Source: Desulfobacteraceae bacterium (GTDB lineage: Bacteria > Desulfobacterota > Desulfobacteria > Desulfobacterales > UBA11574). From it: a DNA stretch of 16,632 bases. Shown piece after piece: positions 7,390-15,306 of the stretch. Location of the stretch: NCBI GenBank assembly GCA_029857875.1, contig JAOUGB010000011.1:1-16632 (forward strand), read 5' to 3'. The position numbers were made by a program, and so were the translations under genes. The notes under the pieces are model-generated. The model saw only the letters and a program-made list of their open reading frames with translations, had not been told where the DNA came from and ran no database searches. How positions within the stretch are numbered: the first letter of the stretch is position 1; each line of letters starts with the position of its first letter.

Positions 7390-7824
7390 TTAAAATGCGC
7401 CTAGCTGACAATCCTTTATTTTGACCCCCATGGTTTCGCAAGCACCGCTGACAGTCATTTTGCTGACCTGCAACCGGGATGCGATATCCCATGCCTGCTT
7501 ACATGAAAGCCTTTCCTGAACAAGCGCATCGGAAACGGCATCTTTTACATCCACATTGATACTGCCCTGAGGTTTAACAATCTTTTTTTGAGGTTGGTAC
7601 CCAAACAAGCCCAGCTGGCATTTGGTCAATTTAAAGTTCATCAGGTCAGCCGTTTTGCCCACCTTTTCCGGTGAAATCTGTAACGCCTTCGAGATTTCAA
7701 ACGCCACGGCACAGGGAATTTTTTCGTTTTGTGTCTGTTTCAATATTTCATTTTTAATCGAGGTGTCAGGTTTCTCATCGGGTCCGTGCTTTGTTGAAAA
7801 AGATTTACCTTTACGAAGACTCAT
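7390..7824 (-). CDS. Internally duplicated HTH-like protein with repeated C-Q-L-G motif, unrecognised
   Basis: A 144-residue protein that I cannot name. It consists of a basic N-terminal tail (MSLRKGKSF...) and two copies of a domain of about 50 residues, at about 25-74 and 95-144, which align without gaps. Shared positions include a cysteine (C38/C108), the A..I..LQ.S core of a probable helix-turn-helix (AFEISKALQIS / AWDIASRLQVS) and the terminal CQLG.F motif (C69 and C139). The paired HTH-like units and basic tail suggest nucleic-acid binding; the repeated cysteines suggest a metal or redox switch. Both are inference. The start has the clear site AAAGGAG upstream. It is divergent from ispG across 186 bp and monocistronic in this view. 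No signal peptide or membrane segment is seen. Confidence 0.85.
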   Translation of the reverse strand: MSLRKGKSFSTKHGPDEKPDTSIKNEILKQTQNEKIPCAVAFEISKALQISPEKVGKTADLMNFKLTKCQLGLFGYQPQKKIVKPQGSINVDVKDAVSDALVQERLSCKQAWDIASRLQVSKMTVSGACETMGVKIKDCQLGAF

Positions 7825-7882
7825 TACACGCTCCTTTCGCGATGTTATTGCCCCAAAAACGTGATAAATTTAACTTCTTTTC

Positions 7883-7908
7883 GGATCGATCAATTTTGAA
7901 ACCGATCC
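7883..7908. promoter_or_regulatory. Inverted repeat GGATCG/CGATCC in the divergent promoter region
   Basis: A 6-bp inverted repeat with a 14-base spacer, situated 59 bases upstream of the C-Q-L-G repeat gene and about 100 bases upstream of ispG. The position between divergent genes would suit an operator, but such a short repeat could occur by chance. Confidence 0.2.
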
Positions 7909-7924
7909 AAAATCTGCATTTTGC

Positions 7925-7953
7925 TTGAATTTCAGGGTGCTGTCTGTTAATTA
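7925..7953 (+). promoter_or_regulatory. Weak candidate sigma70 promoter for ispG-proS
   Basis: TTGAAT (7925-7930) and TAATTA (7948-7953) are separated by 17 bases and lie about 58 bases before the ispG start. The match to consensus is moderate in an AT-rich region, so this is tentative. Confidence 0.25.
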
Positions 7954-8010
7954 TATGTCTTATTGAGTTTATAAAAAATCATTGTCAAATTTATCTAATA
8001 ACAGGTCATC

Positions 8011-9090
8011 ATGACTTTTTCAATAAAACGAATAAAAACCCGCCAGATTAAGGTTGGAGATGTAAGTGTGGGCGGGACAGCACCGGTTGCCGTCCAATCC
8101 ATGACCAATACCTTTACCCAGGATGTTCAATCCACCGTCTTACAAATCCATCGCCTGGAAAAAGCCGGGTGTGAAATTGTCAGAGTGGCTGTGCCTGACC
8201 ATGAAGCTGCTGAAGCGATATCTTCAATTAAGCAACAAATTTCGATACCGATTATTGCAGATATCCATTTCGACTATAGACTGGCTATTGGTTCGGCGAA
8301 GTCCGGCGCCGACGGCCTGCGAATTAACCCGGGGAATATCGGTGGTGAAAAAAAAGTCAAGGCGGTTGTTGATTGCGCAAAGGACGTTAACATCCCCATT
8401 AGAATCGGGGTTAATTCAGGTTCTCTTGAAAAAGATATCCTAAAGAAATATAATGGGGCAAGCGCGGAAGCCATGGTTGAAAGCGCTATGCGGCATATTG
8501 ATTTATTAAAATCTTTCGACTTTAACAATATAAAGATATCGATAAAGGCTTCCGACGTCCATCGTACCGTAGAGGCATACAGGCTTCTTTCCTCAAAGAC
8601 CGATTTGCCCCTTCATGTGGGAGTAACAGAGGCAGGAGGACTCTATTCCGGAGTCGTCAAGTCGTCTCTTGGCATCGGAATGCTCCTTGCAGAAGGTATC
8701 GGGGATACTATTCGTGTTTCTTTGACCCGGGACCCGGTGGAAGAGGTCAGGGTTGGATACGAAATCCTGAAAGCGCTGGACATCCGCCAATACGGGCCGG
8801 ACATTATATCCTGTCCCACTTGTGGTCGCTGTAAAATCGACCTGTTTAAAATTCTCGAACAGGTTGAAAATGCTTTATTGTTAAAGCCGCTGCCCATCAA
8901 ACTTGCCATTATGGGCTGTGTAGTGAACGGGCCGGGAGAGGCCAAAGAGGCCGATATCGGTGTTGCCGGGGGCGACGGCACAGGAATTCTTTTTAAAAAA
9001 GGAAAAGTCATAAAAAAATTTCCTGAAGACAAAATTGTCGAAGTTTTAATGGCTGAGATCGATAAACTTGATGAATCGAGGAATTATTAA
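8011..9090 (+). CDS. ispG: 4-hydroxy-3-methylbut-2-enyl diphosphate synthase (IspG/GcpE)
   Basis: The penultimate enzyme of the MEP isoprenoid pathway, converting methylerythritol cyclodiphosphate to HMBPP with a [4Fe-4S] cluster. The 359 residues match the short bacterial form. The N-terminal TIM-barrel signatures are QSMTNTFTQDV (29-39), ADIHFDYRLA (83-92) and RINPGNIGG (104-112). The cluster ligands are visible as C268 and C271 in SCPTCGRC, then C303 and E310 in MGCVVNGPGEAKEAD. The N-terminus (KRIKTRQIKVG) supports the ATG start, although the ribosome site is weak (CAGG). Its stop codon directly abuts the proS start, implying co-transcription. Confidence 0.97.
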   Translation: MTFSIKRIKTRQIKVGDVSVGGTAPVAVQSMTNTFTQDVQSTVLQIHRLEKAGCEIVRVAVPDHEAAEAISSIKQQISIPIIADIHFDYRLAIGSAKSGADGLRINPGNIGGEKKVKAVVDCAKDVNIPIRIGVNSGSLEKDILKKYNGASAEAMVESAMRHIDLLKSFDFNNIKISIKASDVHRTVEAYRLLSSKTDLPLHVGVTEAGGLYSGVVKSSLGIGMLLAEGIGDTIRVSLTRDPVEEVRVGYEILKALDIRQYGPDIISCPTCGRCKIDLFKILEQVENALLLKPLPIKLAIMGCVVNGPGEAKEADIGVAGGDGTGILFKKGKVIKKFPEDKIVEVLMAEIDKLDESRNY

Positions 9091-10611
9091 ATGGGAAAAC
9101 AGAGCAAGACTGCAATAACACCAACGCGAGCTGAAGATTATCCTCAATGGTATCAGGAGGTGGTCAAAGCGTCGGATATGGCGGAACGATCACCGGTGAG
9201 AGGGTGTATGGTCATAAAACCATGGGGATATTCTCTCTGGGAAAACATCGTTAGGGTAATGGATGACATGTTTAAAGAAACAGGGGTTAAAAATGCATAT
9301 TTTCCGCTTTTTATCCCGCTGTCTTTTCTCGAGAAAGAGGCCGAGCATGTAGAAGGATTTGCAAAAGAATGTGCCGTTGTGACCCACCACCGATTGGAAA
9401 AAGGATTCGACGGCAGACTTGAACCCGCAGGCGCACTCAATGAACCCCTGATTGTACGCCCCACTTCTGAAACGATCATTGGAGATTCGTTTTCAAAATG
9501 GGTTGGGAGTTATCGGGATCTCCCCATACTTATCAATCAATGGGCAAATGTCGTGAGATGGGAAATGCGAACACGCCTTTTCTTGCGAACCAGTGAATTT
9601 TTGTGGCAAGAAGGCCACACGGCCCATGCAACTAAAGAAGAAGCCATCGAGCGGACGCAATTAATGCTCGATGTTTATGCCAGGATGGCTGAAGAATACC
9701 TGGCCATGCCGGTTATTAAAGGAAGAAAATCAGCTTCCGAAAGATTTCCCGGAGCGGTTGATACCTTGTCCATGGAAGCAATGATGCAAGACAGAAAAGG
9801 TCTTCAGGCCGGCACATCACATTTTTTGGGACAAAATTTTGCAAAGGCTTCTGATATCAAGTTCCAGACCGCCCAGGAGACTGAAGAATATGCGTGGACC
9901 ACTTCATGGGGCTCTTCCACCCGGCTTATCGGCGGACTCATCATGTCCCACGGTGATGATGACGGTATCGTTCTCCCGCCAAAAGTTGCGTCCTCACATG
10001 TCGTCTTGATACCCATCATCCGAAATTCTGAAGACAGAGCAAAAGTGATGGAATTTGTGGAAAGCTTGAAAAAAGAGCTGAATGACAAAACCTACCATCA
10101 TCGTCGAATTCGGGTAGAAATTGACAGTCGCGAGATCGGTGGTGCCAGGGGATGGGAATGGATAAAAAAAGGGATACCGATTCGGGTGGAAATCGGACCT
10201 AGAGATATTGCCGAAAATTCCGTATACGTTGCACGTAGAGACAAAAACCACAAAGATAAGGTGTCCATAAAAAAAGATCATTTTGTCGGAGAAATAACAC
10301 ACATTCTGGATGAAATTCAGAACACATTATTTGAACGTGCCTTGTCTTTTAGAAAAAAATACACATTTTCAATAGATGATAAGAATGAATTCTATGATTT
10401 TTTCACCCCCGAAAATCAGGAAAAGCCTGAAATACACGGAGGGTTTGCACATTCCCACTGGTGCGGGGAAGATGTTTGCGAGACGAAAATTAAAGATGAT
10501 CTTGCTGTTACGATTCGATGTATTCCCTTTGATAACCCATTAGAGAAAGGCAAGTGTATATGCTGCGGCAATTCCAGCACCGGTCGAGTCGTCTTTGCCA
10601 AGGCATATTGA
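9091..10611 (+). CDS. proS: Prolyl-tRNA synthetase, short archaeal/eukaryotic type (ProS type 3)
   Basis: Charges tRNA-Pro with proline. The 506-residue sequence lacks the large editing insertion of classical bacterial ProRS and has the archaeal/eukaryotic-type arrangement. Class II motifs are visible: motif 2 region RPTSETII (123-130) and RTSEFLWQEGHTAH (166-179), and motif 3 region GGLIMSHGDDDG (281-292). The anticodon-binding domain covers about 301-400. The C-terminal zinc-binding domain has C458-x4-C463 and C489-x2-C492, and the chain ends in the family's characteristic terminal tyrosine (VVFAKAY). The ATG follows the ispG stop with zero spacing; its ribosome site (GAGGA) lies inside the end of ispG, so translation is probably coupled. 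Confidence 0.96.
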   Translation: MGKQSKTAITPTRAEDYPQWYQEVVKASDMAERSPVRGCMVIKPWGYSLWENIVRVMDDMFKETGVKNAYFPLFIPLSFLEKEAEHVEGFAKECAVVTHHRLEKGFDGRLEPAGALNEPLIVRPTSETIIGDSFSKWVGSYRDLPILINQWANVVRWEMRTRLFLRTSEFLWQEGHTAHATKEEAIERTQLMLDVYARMAEEYLAMPVIKGRKSASERFPGAVDTLSMEAMMQDRKGLQAGTSHFLGQNFAKASDIKFQTAQETEEYAWTTSWGSSTRLIGGLIMSHGDDDGIVLPPKVASSHVVLIPIIRNSEDRAKVMEFVESLKKELNDKTYHHRRIRVEIDSREIGGARGWEWIKKGIPIRVEIGPRDIAENSVYVARRDKNHKDKVSIKKDHFVGEITHILDEIQNTLFERALSFRKKYTFSIDDKNEFYDFFTPENQEKPEIHGGFAHSHWCGEDVCETKIKDDLAVTIRCIPFDNPLEKGKCICCGNSSTGRVVFAKAY

Positions 10612-10992
10612 TTTTTTTTCATTGAAAATCTGGTAATCTATGTAAGGTTAGAGATAGATGGCTGAGGCCCTGGAATTTTGTGTCTAAAAATACGAATTCC
10701 AACTAAATCTCAAATTCCAATAATAAATGGCAAAAATCTTTAAACCAGGAATAGGAAATAGGAAAGAGAAAAGAGGAAAGAGGGACGAGGATAAGGGAAA
10801 CCACGGATGAATACGAATAAACACAAATTATAATATTAACATTTACGTTCATTTACTTGCATTTGCGGTTATCTATTTCCTAATTCCTATTTTCTAAAAT
10901 GAACATTCAACAAAGCAAATTCCATCTGGGGATAACCAAAGCCCAGTTCTCCCCCGCGTGTCGGGATCTAAGATGGGCCAGGATTTTTCACC
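10612..10992. other. proS-rel intergenic region with decayed, purine-rich palindromic repeat
   Basis: This 381-bp stretch has no gene. A purine tract (10747-10800, GGAATAGGAAATAGGAAAG-like) has its left end AGGAATAGGAAATAG (10747-10761) mirrored by CTATTTCCTAATTCCT (10873-10888), with one inserted base. Inside lies a looser inverted repeat, AACCACGGATG... from 10799 against ...CATTTGCGGTT ending at 10870. A segment at about 10670-10725 repeats variants of AATTCCAA (10684, 10703). The whole looks like overlapping decayed intergenic repeats. AGGA at 10980-10983 is the likely rel ribosome site. No convincing promoter or proS terminator was found. Confidence 0.55.
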
Positions 10993-13137
10993 ATGATCCG
11001 TATTAACGACATCATCGACAAAATTACCGAGTATTATCCGGATGCGGATCTTGATATTATCGATCGTGCATATATTTACTCTGCCAGGGTCCACGATGGA
11101 CAGGTTCGCCTTTCCGGCGAGCCCTATTTATCCCATCCCCTTGAAGTGGCCGGCATTCTTGCCGATATGAAGCTCGATGTTGTCAGTGTTGCCGCCGGTC
11201 TATTGCACGATGTTGTTGAAGATACACACGCCACCATAGAAGAAATCAATGAGATGTTCGGCAAAGATGTCAGCCATATTGTATCGGGTGTAACGAAACT
11301 GAGTGTCCTCCCTTTTAGCAGCGGCTCCCAGGCACGTCAGGCTGAAAGCATCAGAAAAATGATCCTGGCAATGGCGGATGATATCCGGGTCATATTGATC
11401 AAACTGGCAGATCGACTTCACAATATGAGGACGTTGAAGTTTCACTCGCCGAAAAAAAAGGCAAAAATTGCTAGGGAAACCCTCGATATATACGCCCCAA
11501 TTGCCGGCCGTCTCGGTATTTACTGGATCAAAAAGGAACTTGAAGACGCATCGTTTATGTATATCCAACCTGATGAATATTCCAAGATAGAACAGCTCGT
11601 AAATAAAGATAAAGAAGAAGGCGAAAAATATATTGAAACGGTCAGGGACCTCATCAAAAAAAAGATGGATGAGTACAACCTTGAATGCGAAGTTTTCGGA
11701 AGGTATAAATATTTTTACAGTATATATAAGAAAATGTTGTCCCAGAACCTTGAATTTGAAGATGTCTACGATATCATTGCGTTTAGAATAATTCTGGACA
11801 CAGTCCCCCATTGCTATGAAGCACTCGGGGTGATTCATTCTCTATGGAAACCGGTTGCTAAAAAGTTCAAGGATTATATCGGGGTTCCCAAGCCCAATAT
11901 GTACCAGTCCCTCCACACAACCGTTATCGGTCCTTTTGGAGAACGTATTGAGATTCAGATTAGAACATGGGAAATGGATAAAGTTGCCAAATCAGGTATC
12001 GCTGCCCACTGGAGCTACAAGGAAGGTCTTCACCTTGATGAGAAGACAACCAAAGCGTTTTCCTGGATACAGAACCTGGTGGAAAACCAGGAAAATTTTG
12101 AAAATCCAGATGAATTTCTGGAAAATGTCCGCATTGATCTTTTTCCGGATGAAGTGTATGTTTTTACTCCCCGAGGAGAGATAAAGACAGTGCCCAGTGG
12201 CGCTACTCCTGTGGATTTTGCATACTTAATTCATACAGAAGTCGGGAATCAGTGTGTCGGGGCCAAAGTGAACGGTCGTATCGTTCCTTTGCAATATGAA
12301 TTGAAAACCGGCGACACCGTTGAAATATCCACATCAAAAAAGAGTCATCCCAGTAAAGACTGGCTCAATTTTGTCAAAACTGTCAAAGCCCGTTCCAGGA
12401 TCAGACAATGGATCAAAACCCAGGAAAAAGAACGAAGCATTACCCTCGGTCGGGAGATGTGCGAAAAGGCATTTCGAAAATACCGTCTAAATTTTAATAC
12501 CCTTTTGAAATCGGAAGAGATGGAGAAGGTGGTGGAGCATTTTGGTTTTAAGCATGTGGATGATCTGATCGCAAGCGTTGGTTACGGAAAAATCACGCCT
12601 TTGCAGATTATTCGAAAAGTTGAGCCGAAACCCGAAGAAAAAGAAGATTCCGCATCCTTTCTTGATAAAATCATTAGCCGCGTTAGAAAGAAAAAGCCAA
12701 AGACGGGTGTGACTGTAAAAGGTGTCGACGATATTTTGATCAAGTTTGGAAAATGCTGTCAGCCGGTTCCAGGAGATTCTATTATAGGTTATATTACAAG
12801 AGGTTATGGGGTCACCGTACATCGAACAAATTGTGTTAATGCTATGAAAATGAGCCCTGACCGACAAATAGATGTAGAATGGAGTGTGGATATAGCTGAT
12901 ACATATCCTGTAAAGATTTTGGTTCGTTCTTATGACAGGGTTGGATTGCTGGCGGATATTACTGCAAATATCAGCAAAAATGGCGCCAATATTTTAAGTG
13001 CGAATACGGAAACGCGGCAGAGCAAAATAGTCGACAGTTTATTCACCATAGCCGTTGAAAACACCGATCATTTAAACAGGGTTCTCTCGGCTATTAGAAA
13101 GGTGAAACATATTCAGGATGTCAGAAGAATTGACTGA
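10993..13137 (+). CDS. rel: RelA/SpoT-family (p)ppGpp synthetase/hydrolase
   Basis: Controls the stringent response by making and degrading (p)ppGpp. The 714-residue protein has the full long-RSH layout. The HD hydrolase domain (about 25-180) has intact LLHDVVEDT with H72, D73, E76 and D77, and KLADRLHNMRT (137-147). The synthetase domain (about 230-345) has GRYKYFYSIYKKM (236-248), YQSLHTT (304-310) and EIQIRTWEMDK. Then follow TGS (about 388-446), the conserved-cysteine region with C588-C589, H610 and C614, and a C-terminal ACT domain (about 638-714). Intact catalytic residues in both enzymatic domains suggest a bifunctional Rel rather than a split RelA or SpoT. The ATG has AGGA at 10980-10983 upstream. 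It appears monocistronic. Confidence 0.96.
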   Translation: MIRINDIIDKITEYYPDADLDIIDRAYIYSARVHDGQVRLSGEPYLSHPLEVAGILADMKLDVVSVAAGLLHDVVEDTHATIEEINEMFGKDVSHIVSGVTKLSVLPFSSGSQARQAESIRKMILAMADDIRVILIKLADRLHNMRTLKFHSPKKKAKIARETLDIYAPIAGRLGIYWIKKELEDASFMYIQPDEYSKIEQLVNKDKEEGEKYIETVRDLIKKKMDEYNLECEVFGRYKYFYSIYKKMLSQNLEFEDVYDIIAFRIILDTVPHCYEALGVIHSLWKPVAKKFKDYIGVPKPNMYQSLHTTVIGPFGERIEIQIRTWEMDKVAKSGIAAHWSYKEGLHLDEKTTKAFSWIQNLVENQENFENPDEFLENVRIDLFPDEVYVFTPRGEIKTVPSGATPVDFAYLIHTEVGNQCVGAKVNGRIVPLQYELKTGDTVEISTSKKSHPSKDWLNFVKTVKARSRIRQWIKTQEKERSITLGREMCEKAFRKYRLNFNTLLKSEEMEKVVEHFGFKHVDDLIASVGYGKITPLQIIRKVEPKPEEKEDSASFLDKIISRVRKKKPKTGVTVKGVDDILIKFGKCCQPVPGDSIIGYITRGYGVTVHRTNCVNAMKMSPDRQIDVEWSVDIADTYPVKILVRSYDRVGLLADITANISKNGANILSANTETRQSKIVDSLFTIAVENTDHLNRVLSAIRKVKHIQDVRRID

Positions 13138-13251
13138 TGATCCGTATTAGTTTTTGTTTTTTATAGCCTTTTTTAGAGACCTTTAAAAAATCCCCCTTTT
13201 TGCCCAATTTCTGCGTCCCCGACAATCGGGATTTATCAACAGGCTCAAATT

Positions 13252-13281
13252 TTAACCCGCCACCGAACTTTGGCGGGTTAA
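13252..13281. terminator. Strong hairpin downstream of rel, possible terminator
   Basis: TTAACCCGCCA (13252-13262), an 8-base loop, then the exact complement TGGCGGGTTAA (13271-13281): an 11-bp perfect stem with a GC core. Neither side has a long U-run, so classical intrinsic termination is doubtful. It lies 115 bp past the rel stop. A role as RNA-stabilising hairpin or as part of an intergenic repeat is equally possible. Confidence 0.4.
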
Positions 13282-13311
13282 TCCTCAAAATACTCAATGT
13301 ATGGATGCCTG

Positions 13312-13334
13312 TCCCGATGCGTTTTTCATCGGGG
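13312..13334. other. Hairpin CCCGATG/CATCGGG
   Basis: A 7-bp perfect stem (8 with a terminal wobble pair) and a 7-base loop, CGTTTTT, inside the nested inverted-repeat region. No U-run follows it. Recorded as structure only. Confidence 0.4.
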
Positions 13335-13415
13335 TGATTAAAATTTTCGCTTTTCCCTCCAGGGCGTAGGTCCTATGGGCCGGAGGCTTGAAATTGAACA
13401 AAAATGAACATTTTT

Positions 13416-13439
13416 AAAAGGTCTCTTTGAGACCCTTTT
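13416..13439 (-). terminator. Likely intrinsic terminator of rpmB
   Basis: Five bases past the rpmB stop on the minus strand, GGGTCTC-AAA-GAGACC forms a short hairpin flanked by A-rich and T-rich arms (AAAA at one side, TTTT at the other, one bulged base). The transcript continues into a U-run of four. The hairpin is compact and well placed for rho-independent termination. Its symmetry could also stop transcription coming from rel. Confidence 0.6.
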
Positions 13440-13443
13440 CGAT

Positions 13444-13635
13444 TTAGGGTGCTTTAACAATATGCCCCGATTTAATACAACTGGTACAAACCATCATCTT
13501 TTTAACCCTTCCTTTTTGTAATGTTCTTACCCTCTGAAGGTTTGGATTAAAGCGACGTTTTGTTAAATTATGAGCATGGCTTACATTGTGGCCAACGAGG
13601 GGCTTTTTCCCGCATACTTCACACATTCTGGACAT
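13444..13635 (-). CDS. rpmB: 50S ribosomal protein L28
   Basis: A small basic protein of the large ribosomal subunit, 63 residues, the usual short length. Family signatures are [19 protein letters not shown] near the start and the [11 protein letters not shown] core. The zinc-ribbon cysteines C5, C8, C50 and C53 are all present, marking the zinc-containing (C+) form; zinc-free paralogues are known in some bacteria, but none is visible here. The start has the site GGAG eight bases upstream. The gene follows bamD by 73 bp on the same strand and probably has its own promoter in that AT-rich gap. Confidence 0.96.
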   Translation of the reverse strand: MSRMCEVCGKKPLVGHNVSHAHNLTKRRFNPNLQRVRTLQKGRVKKMMVCTSCIKSGHIVKAP

Positions 13636-13667
13636 GATTATTTCTCCTTTTCAAAAACAAGAACTAG

Positions 13668-13699
13668 CTTTACTATAGTATTACAGTATATATGTAAAG
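13668..13699 (-). promoter_or_regulatory. Candidate rpmB promoter/palindromic AT-rich site
   Basis: The 73-bp gap before rpmB contains inverted hexamers CTTTAC (13668-13673) and GTAAAG (13694-13699) around a TATA-rich core. On the minus strand TTTACA is followed after 15 bases by TATAGT, a sub-optimal -35/-10 pair. A promoter here would uncouple L28 from the trxA-trxB-bamD transcript. This is tentative because the region is AT-rich. Confidence 0.3.
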
Positions 13700-13708
13700 T
13701 ATTTTTAT

Positions 13709-14365
13709 TTAATTTTTCTGGTCTTTTGTCAGCAATTTTTCACAAAGGCTGACATATTGGAGCGCCTGTTGGTGAAATCCGACATCAGGAAAGTTGGATA
13801 GTACCGATTTGAAGCGGTTTAGGGCTGCTTTATAATGCTTACTCTTATAATAAAAGAATCCAACATAAAATTCGTGTCCGGCAAGGCTTTTTATACATTT
13901 TTTAATGTGATCTCCAGCTCTGTGAGCATATATATCTTCAGGAAACTGTTTTTTAAGACGATTGAAAGTATCGAGTGCGTTTTTTGCATGGGTTTGATCC
14001 CTATCGATGGTATCGATCTGCTCATAGTAACAGAGCCCGATTTGGAAAATGACATAGGGGATGGCTTCGTTGCGGGGATGAAGGTTTTCAAATGCTTCAT
14101 ATGCTGCCACAGCTTCTTCATAATTTTTTATATGGTAATACGCATCCGCAATTTTCAGTTCAGCAAGAATAACATACTTGCTGAAAGGGTACCAGTCTCT
14201 GAGTTTTTCAAAGGATTCTATTGAATCCTGATAATCTTCGTTGTTGAATTGATCTATTCCATCGCTGACCAGTTCCAGGGCGGTTTTTTCTTCTTTTGAC
14301 TTAAACCATGCACAACCGGAAAACACAAACAATAGAATAAGGATTAGAGCAATGATTCGTTTCAT
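13709..14365 (-). CDS. bamD: Outer membrane assembly lipoprotein BamD
   Basis: BamD is a periplasm-facing lipoprotein of the BAM complex that inserts beta-barrel proteins into the outer membrane. The 218-residue protein begins with a lipoprotein signal (MKRIIALILILLFVFSGC), C18 being the lipidated residue, with F rather than the usual L at -3. The rest is TPR-like helical repeats typical of the family: GIDQFNNEDYQDSIESFEKLRDWYP, IADAYYHIKNYEEAVAAYEAFENLHP, ALDTFNRLKKQFPEDIYA, and a final VGFFYYKSKHYKAALNRF repeat. The ATG overlaps the trxB stop as ATGA, so the two are translationally coupled. Other TPR lipoproteins are possible, but repeat spacing and length fit BamD/ComL best. Confidence 0.88.
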   Translation of the reverse strand: MKRIIALILILLFVFSGCAWFKSKEEKTALELVSDGIDQFNNEDYQDSIESFEKLRDWYPFSKYVILAELKIADAYYHIKNYEEAVAAYEAFENLHPRNEAIPYVIFQIGLCYYEQIDTIDRDQTHAKNALDTFNRLKKQFPEDIYAHRAGDHIKKCIKSLAGHEFYVGFFYYKSKHYKAALNRFKSVLSNFPDVGFHQQALQYVSLCEKLLTKDQKN

Positions 14366-15291
14366 TTTTTCAAGTTTTCGATATATTGTCCAGCTGAGAA
14401 TGCTGCGATGGCACCGTCACCCACCGCGGTTGCGATCTGGCGCAACGGCGTATTTCTAGAATCTCCGGCTGCAAAAACCCCTGGGACCGAGGCCTCCATA
14501 TTTATATCCGCAACAACAAACCCCTTTTCATCGAGTTCGATACCATCTGTAAGAAATTTGGTGTTTGGAATCTCACCCACCCATATAAAGCACCCATCCA
14601 CGGAAAGCTTCTTTTTTTCGCCGGATTTGACATTTTCCACATCAATGCTTTCAACATTGGTTAACCCGTTGATGCCGGTCAACACAGAGTCCCACAGAAT
14701 TTCTATTTTTTCATTATTGAATGCACGTTTCTGAAGAATCGCTTCTGCACGTAGCCGATCTCTTCGATGGATAAGATAAACCTTTTTTACAAATTTGGTC
14801 AGATATAAACTTTCCTTTACGGCGGTATCACCCCCGCCTACAGCAGCAACGACGCGATCCTTATAAAACGGAGCATCACAGGTGGCACAAGAGGAGACAC
14901 CTTTTCCGTAAAACATGTCTTCACCGGGAATTCCCAGTTTCTTTGGAGAAGCGCCGGTAGAAATAATGATCGTATGGGTTGTAAGAACGCCATCTTTTAA
15001 AATGATTTTTTTAATAGGCTTAGACAGATCAACGGAAACGGCTTCTTTGCTTTCGATCATCAGGCCGAATCTTTTCGCCTGGTCCGTGAACCGCTGTACA
15101 AGATCCTGACCACTGATTCCTTCGGGAAATCCGGGATAATTTTCGACCCAGTCTGAAATAATGATCTGTCCGCCGGTCATGAATTTTTCCAATAAAACGA
15201 CCTTTAATCCGGAGCGTGCTGCATAAAGACCGGCGGTTAGTCCTGCCGGACCACCGCCGATAATGACAAGCTCGTAATCGACATTTTTCAT
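14362..15291 (-). CDS. trxB: Thioredoxin reductase
   Basis: A flavoprotein that passes electrons from NAD(P)H to thioredoxin. It has 309 residues from the chosen start. Visible are the FAD-binding IGGGPAGLTAGLYAA motif (11-25), the redox-active pair C135 and C138 in SSCATCDAPFY, the second Rossmann motif VGGGDTAVKESLYL with HRRDRLRAE behind it (the HRR-type basic patch is associated with NADPH use), and the C-terminal GVFAAGDSRNTPLRQIATAVGDGAIAA segment. An in-frame TTG lies two codons upstream at 15297. The ATG at 15291 is preferred because its spacing from AGGA is about 10 bases and its N-terminus MKNVDYELVIIGGG is typical. It lies 15 bp after trxA and overlaps bamD by 4 bp. Confidence 0.95.
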   Translation of the reverse strand: MKNVDYELVIIGGGPAGLTAGLYAARSGLKVVLLEKFMTGGQIIISDWVENYPGFPEGISGQDLVQRFTDQAKRFGLMIESKEAVSVDLSKPIKKIILKDGVLTTHTIIISTGASPKKLGIPGEDMFYGKGVSSCATCDAPFYKDRVVAAVGGGDTAVKESLYLTKFVKKVYLIHRRDRLRAEAILQKRAFNNEKIEILWDSVLTGINGLTNVESIDVENVKSGEKKKLSVDGCFIWVGEIPNTKFLTDGIELDEKGFVVADINMEASVPGVFAAGDSRNTPLRQIATAVGDGAIAAFSAGQYIENLKK

Positions 15292-15306
15292 TTGCAAGGT
15301 TTCCTG

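Larger units (their letters stand above)
13175..13426. repeat. Nested inverted-repeat region between rel and rpmB
   Basis: AGAGACCTTT (13175-13184) pairs with AAAGGTCTCT (13417-13426), enclosing about 250 bp. Within this, CAAATTTTAA (13247-13256) mirrors TTAAAATTTT (13338-13347), and two local hairpins stand between them (13252-13281 and 13312-13334). There is no ORF. The right arm GGTCTC can alternatively pair with GAGACC at 13429-13434 to form the rpmB terminator, so the two folds are mutually exclusive. It may be a dispersed repeat or a structured 3' region. Confidence 0.5.

Noticed and set aside
11200..11838. A 212-codon open frame antisense to rel, and several 80-130-codon frames antisense to hcp, proS and ribBA.
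   Set aside because: They are shadows of well-supported genes, have no ribosome sites or recognisable domains, and are biased by the codon use of the sense strand.
10993..13149. ATGATCCGTATTA occurs exactly at the rel start codon (10993-11005) and again across the rel stop (13137-13149).
   Set aside because: A window of this size should contain about two chance 13-mer pairs, and the flanks do not match, so it is not evidence of duplication.
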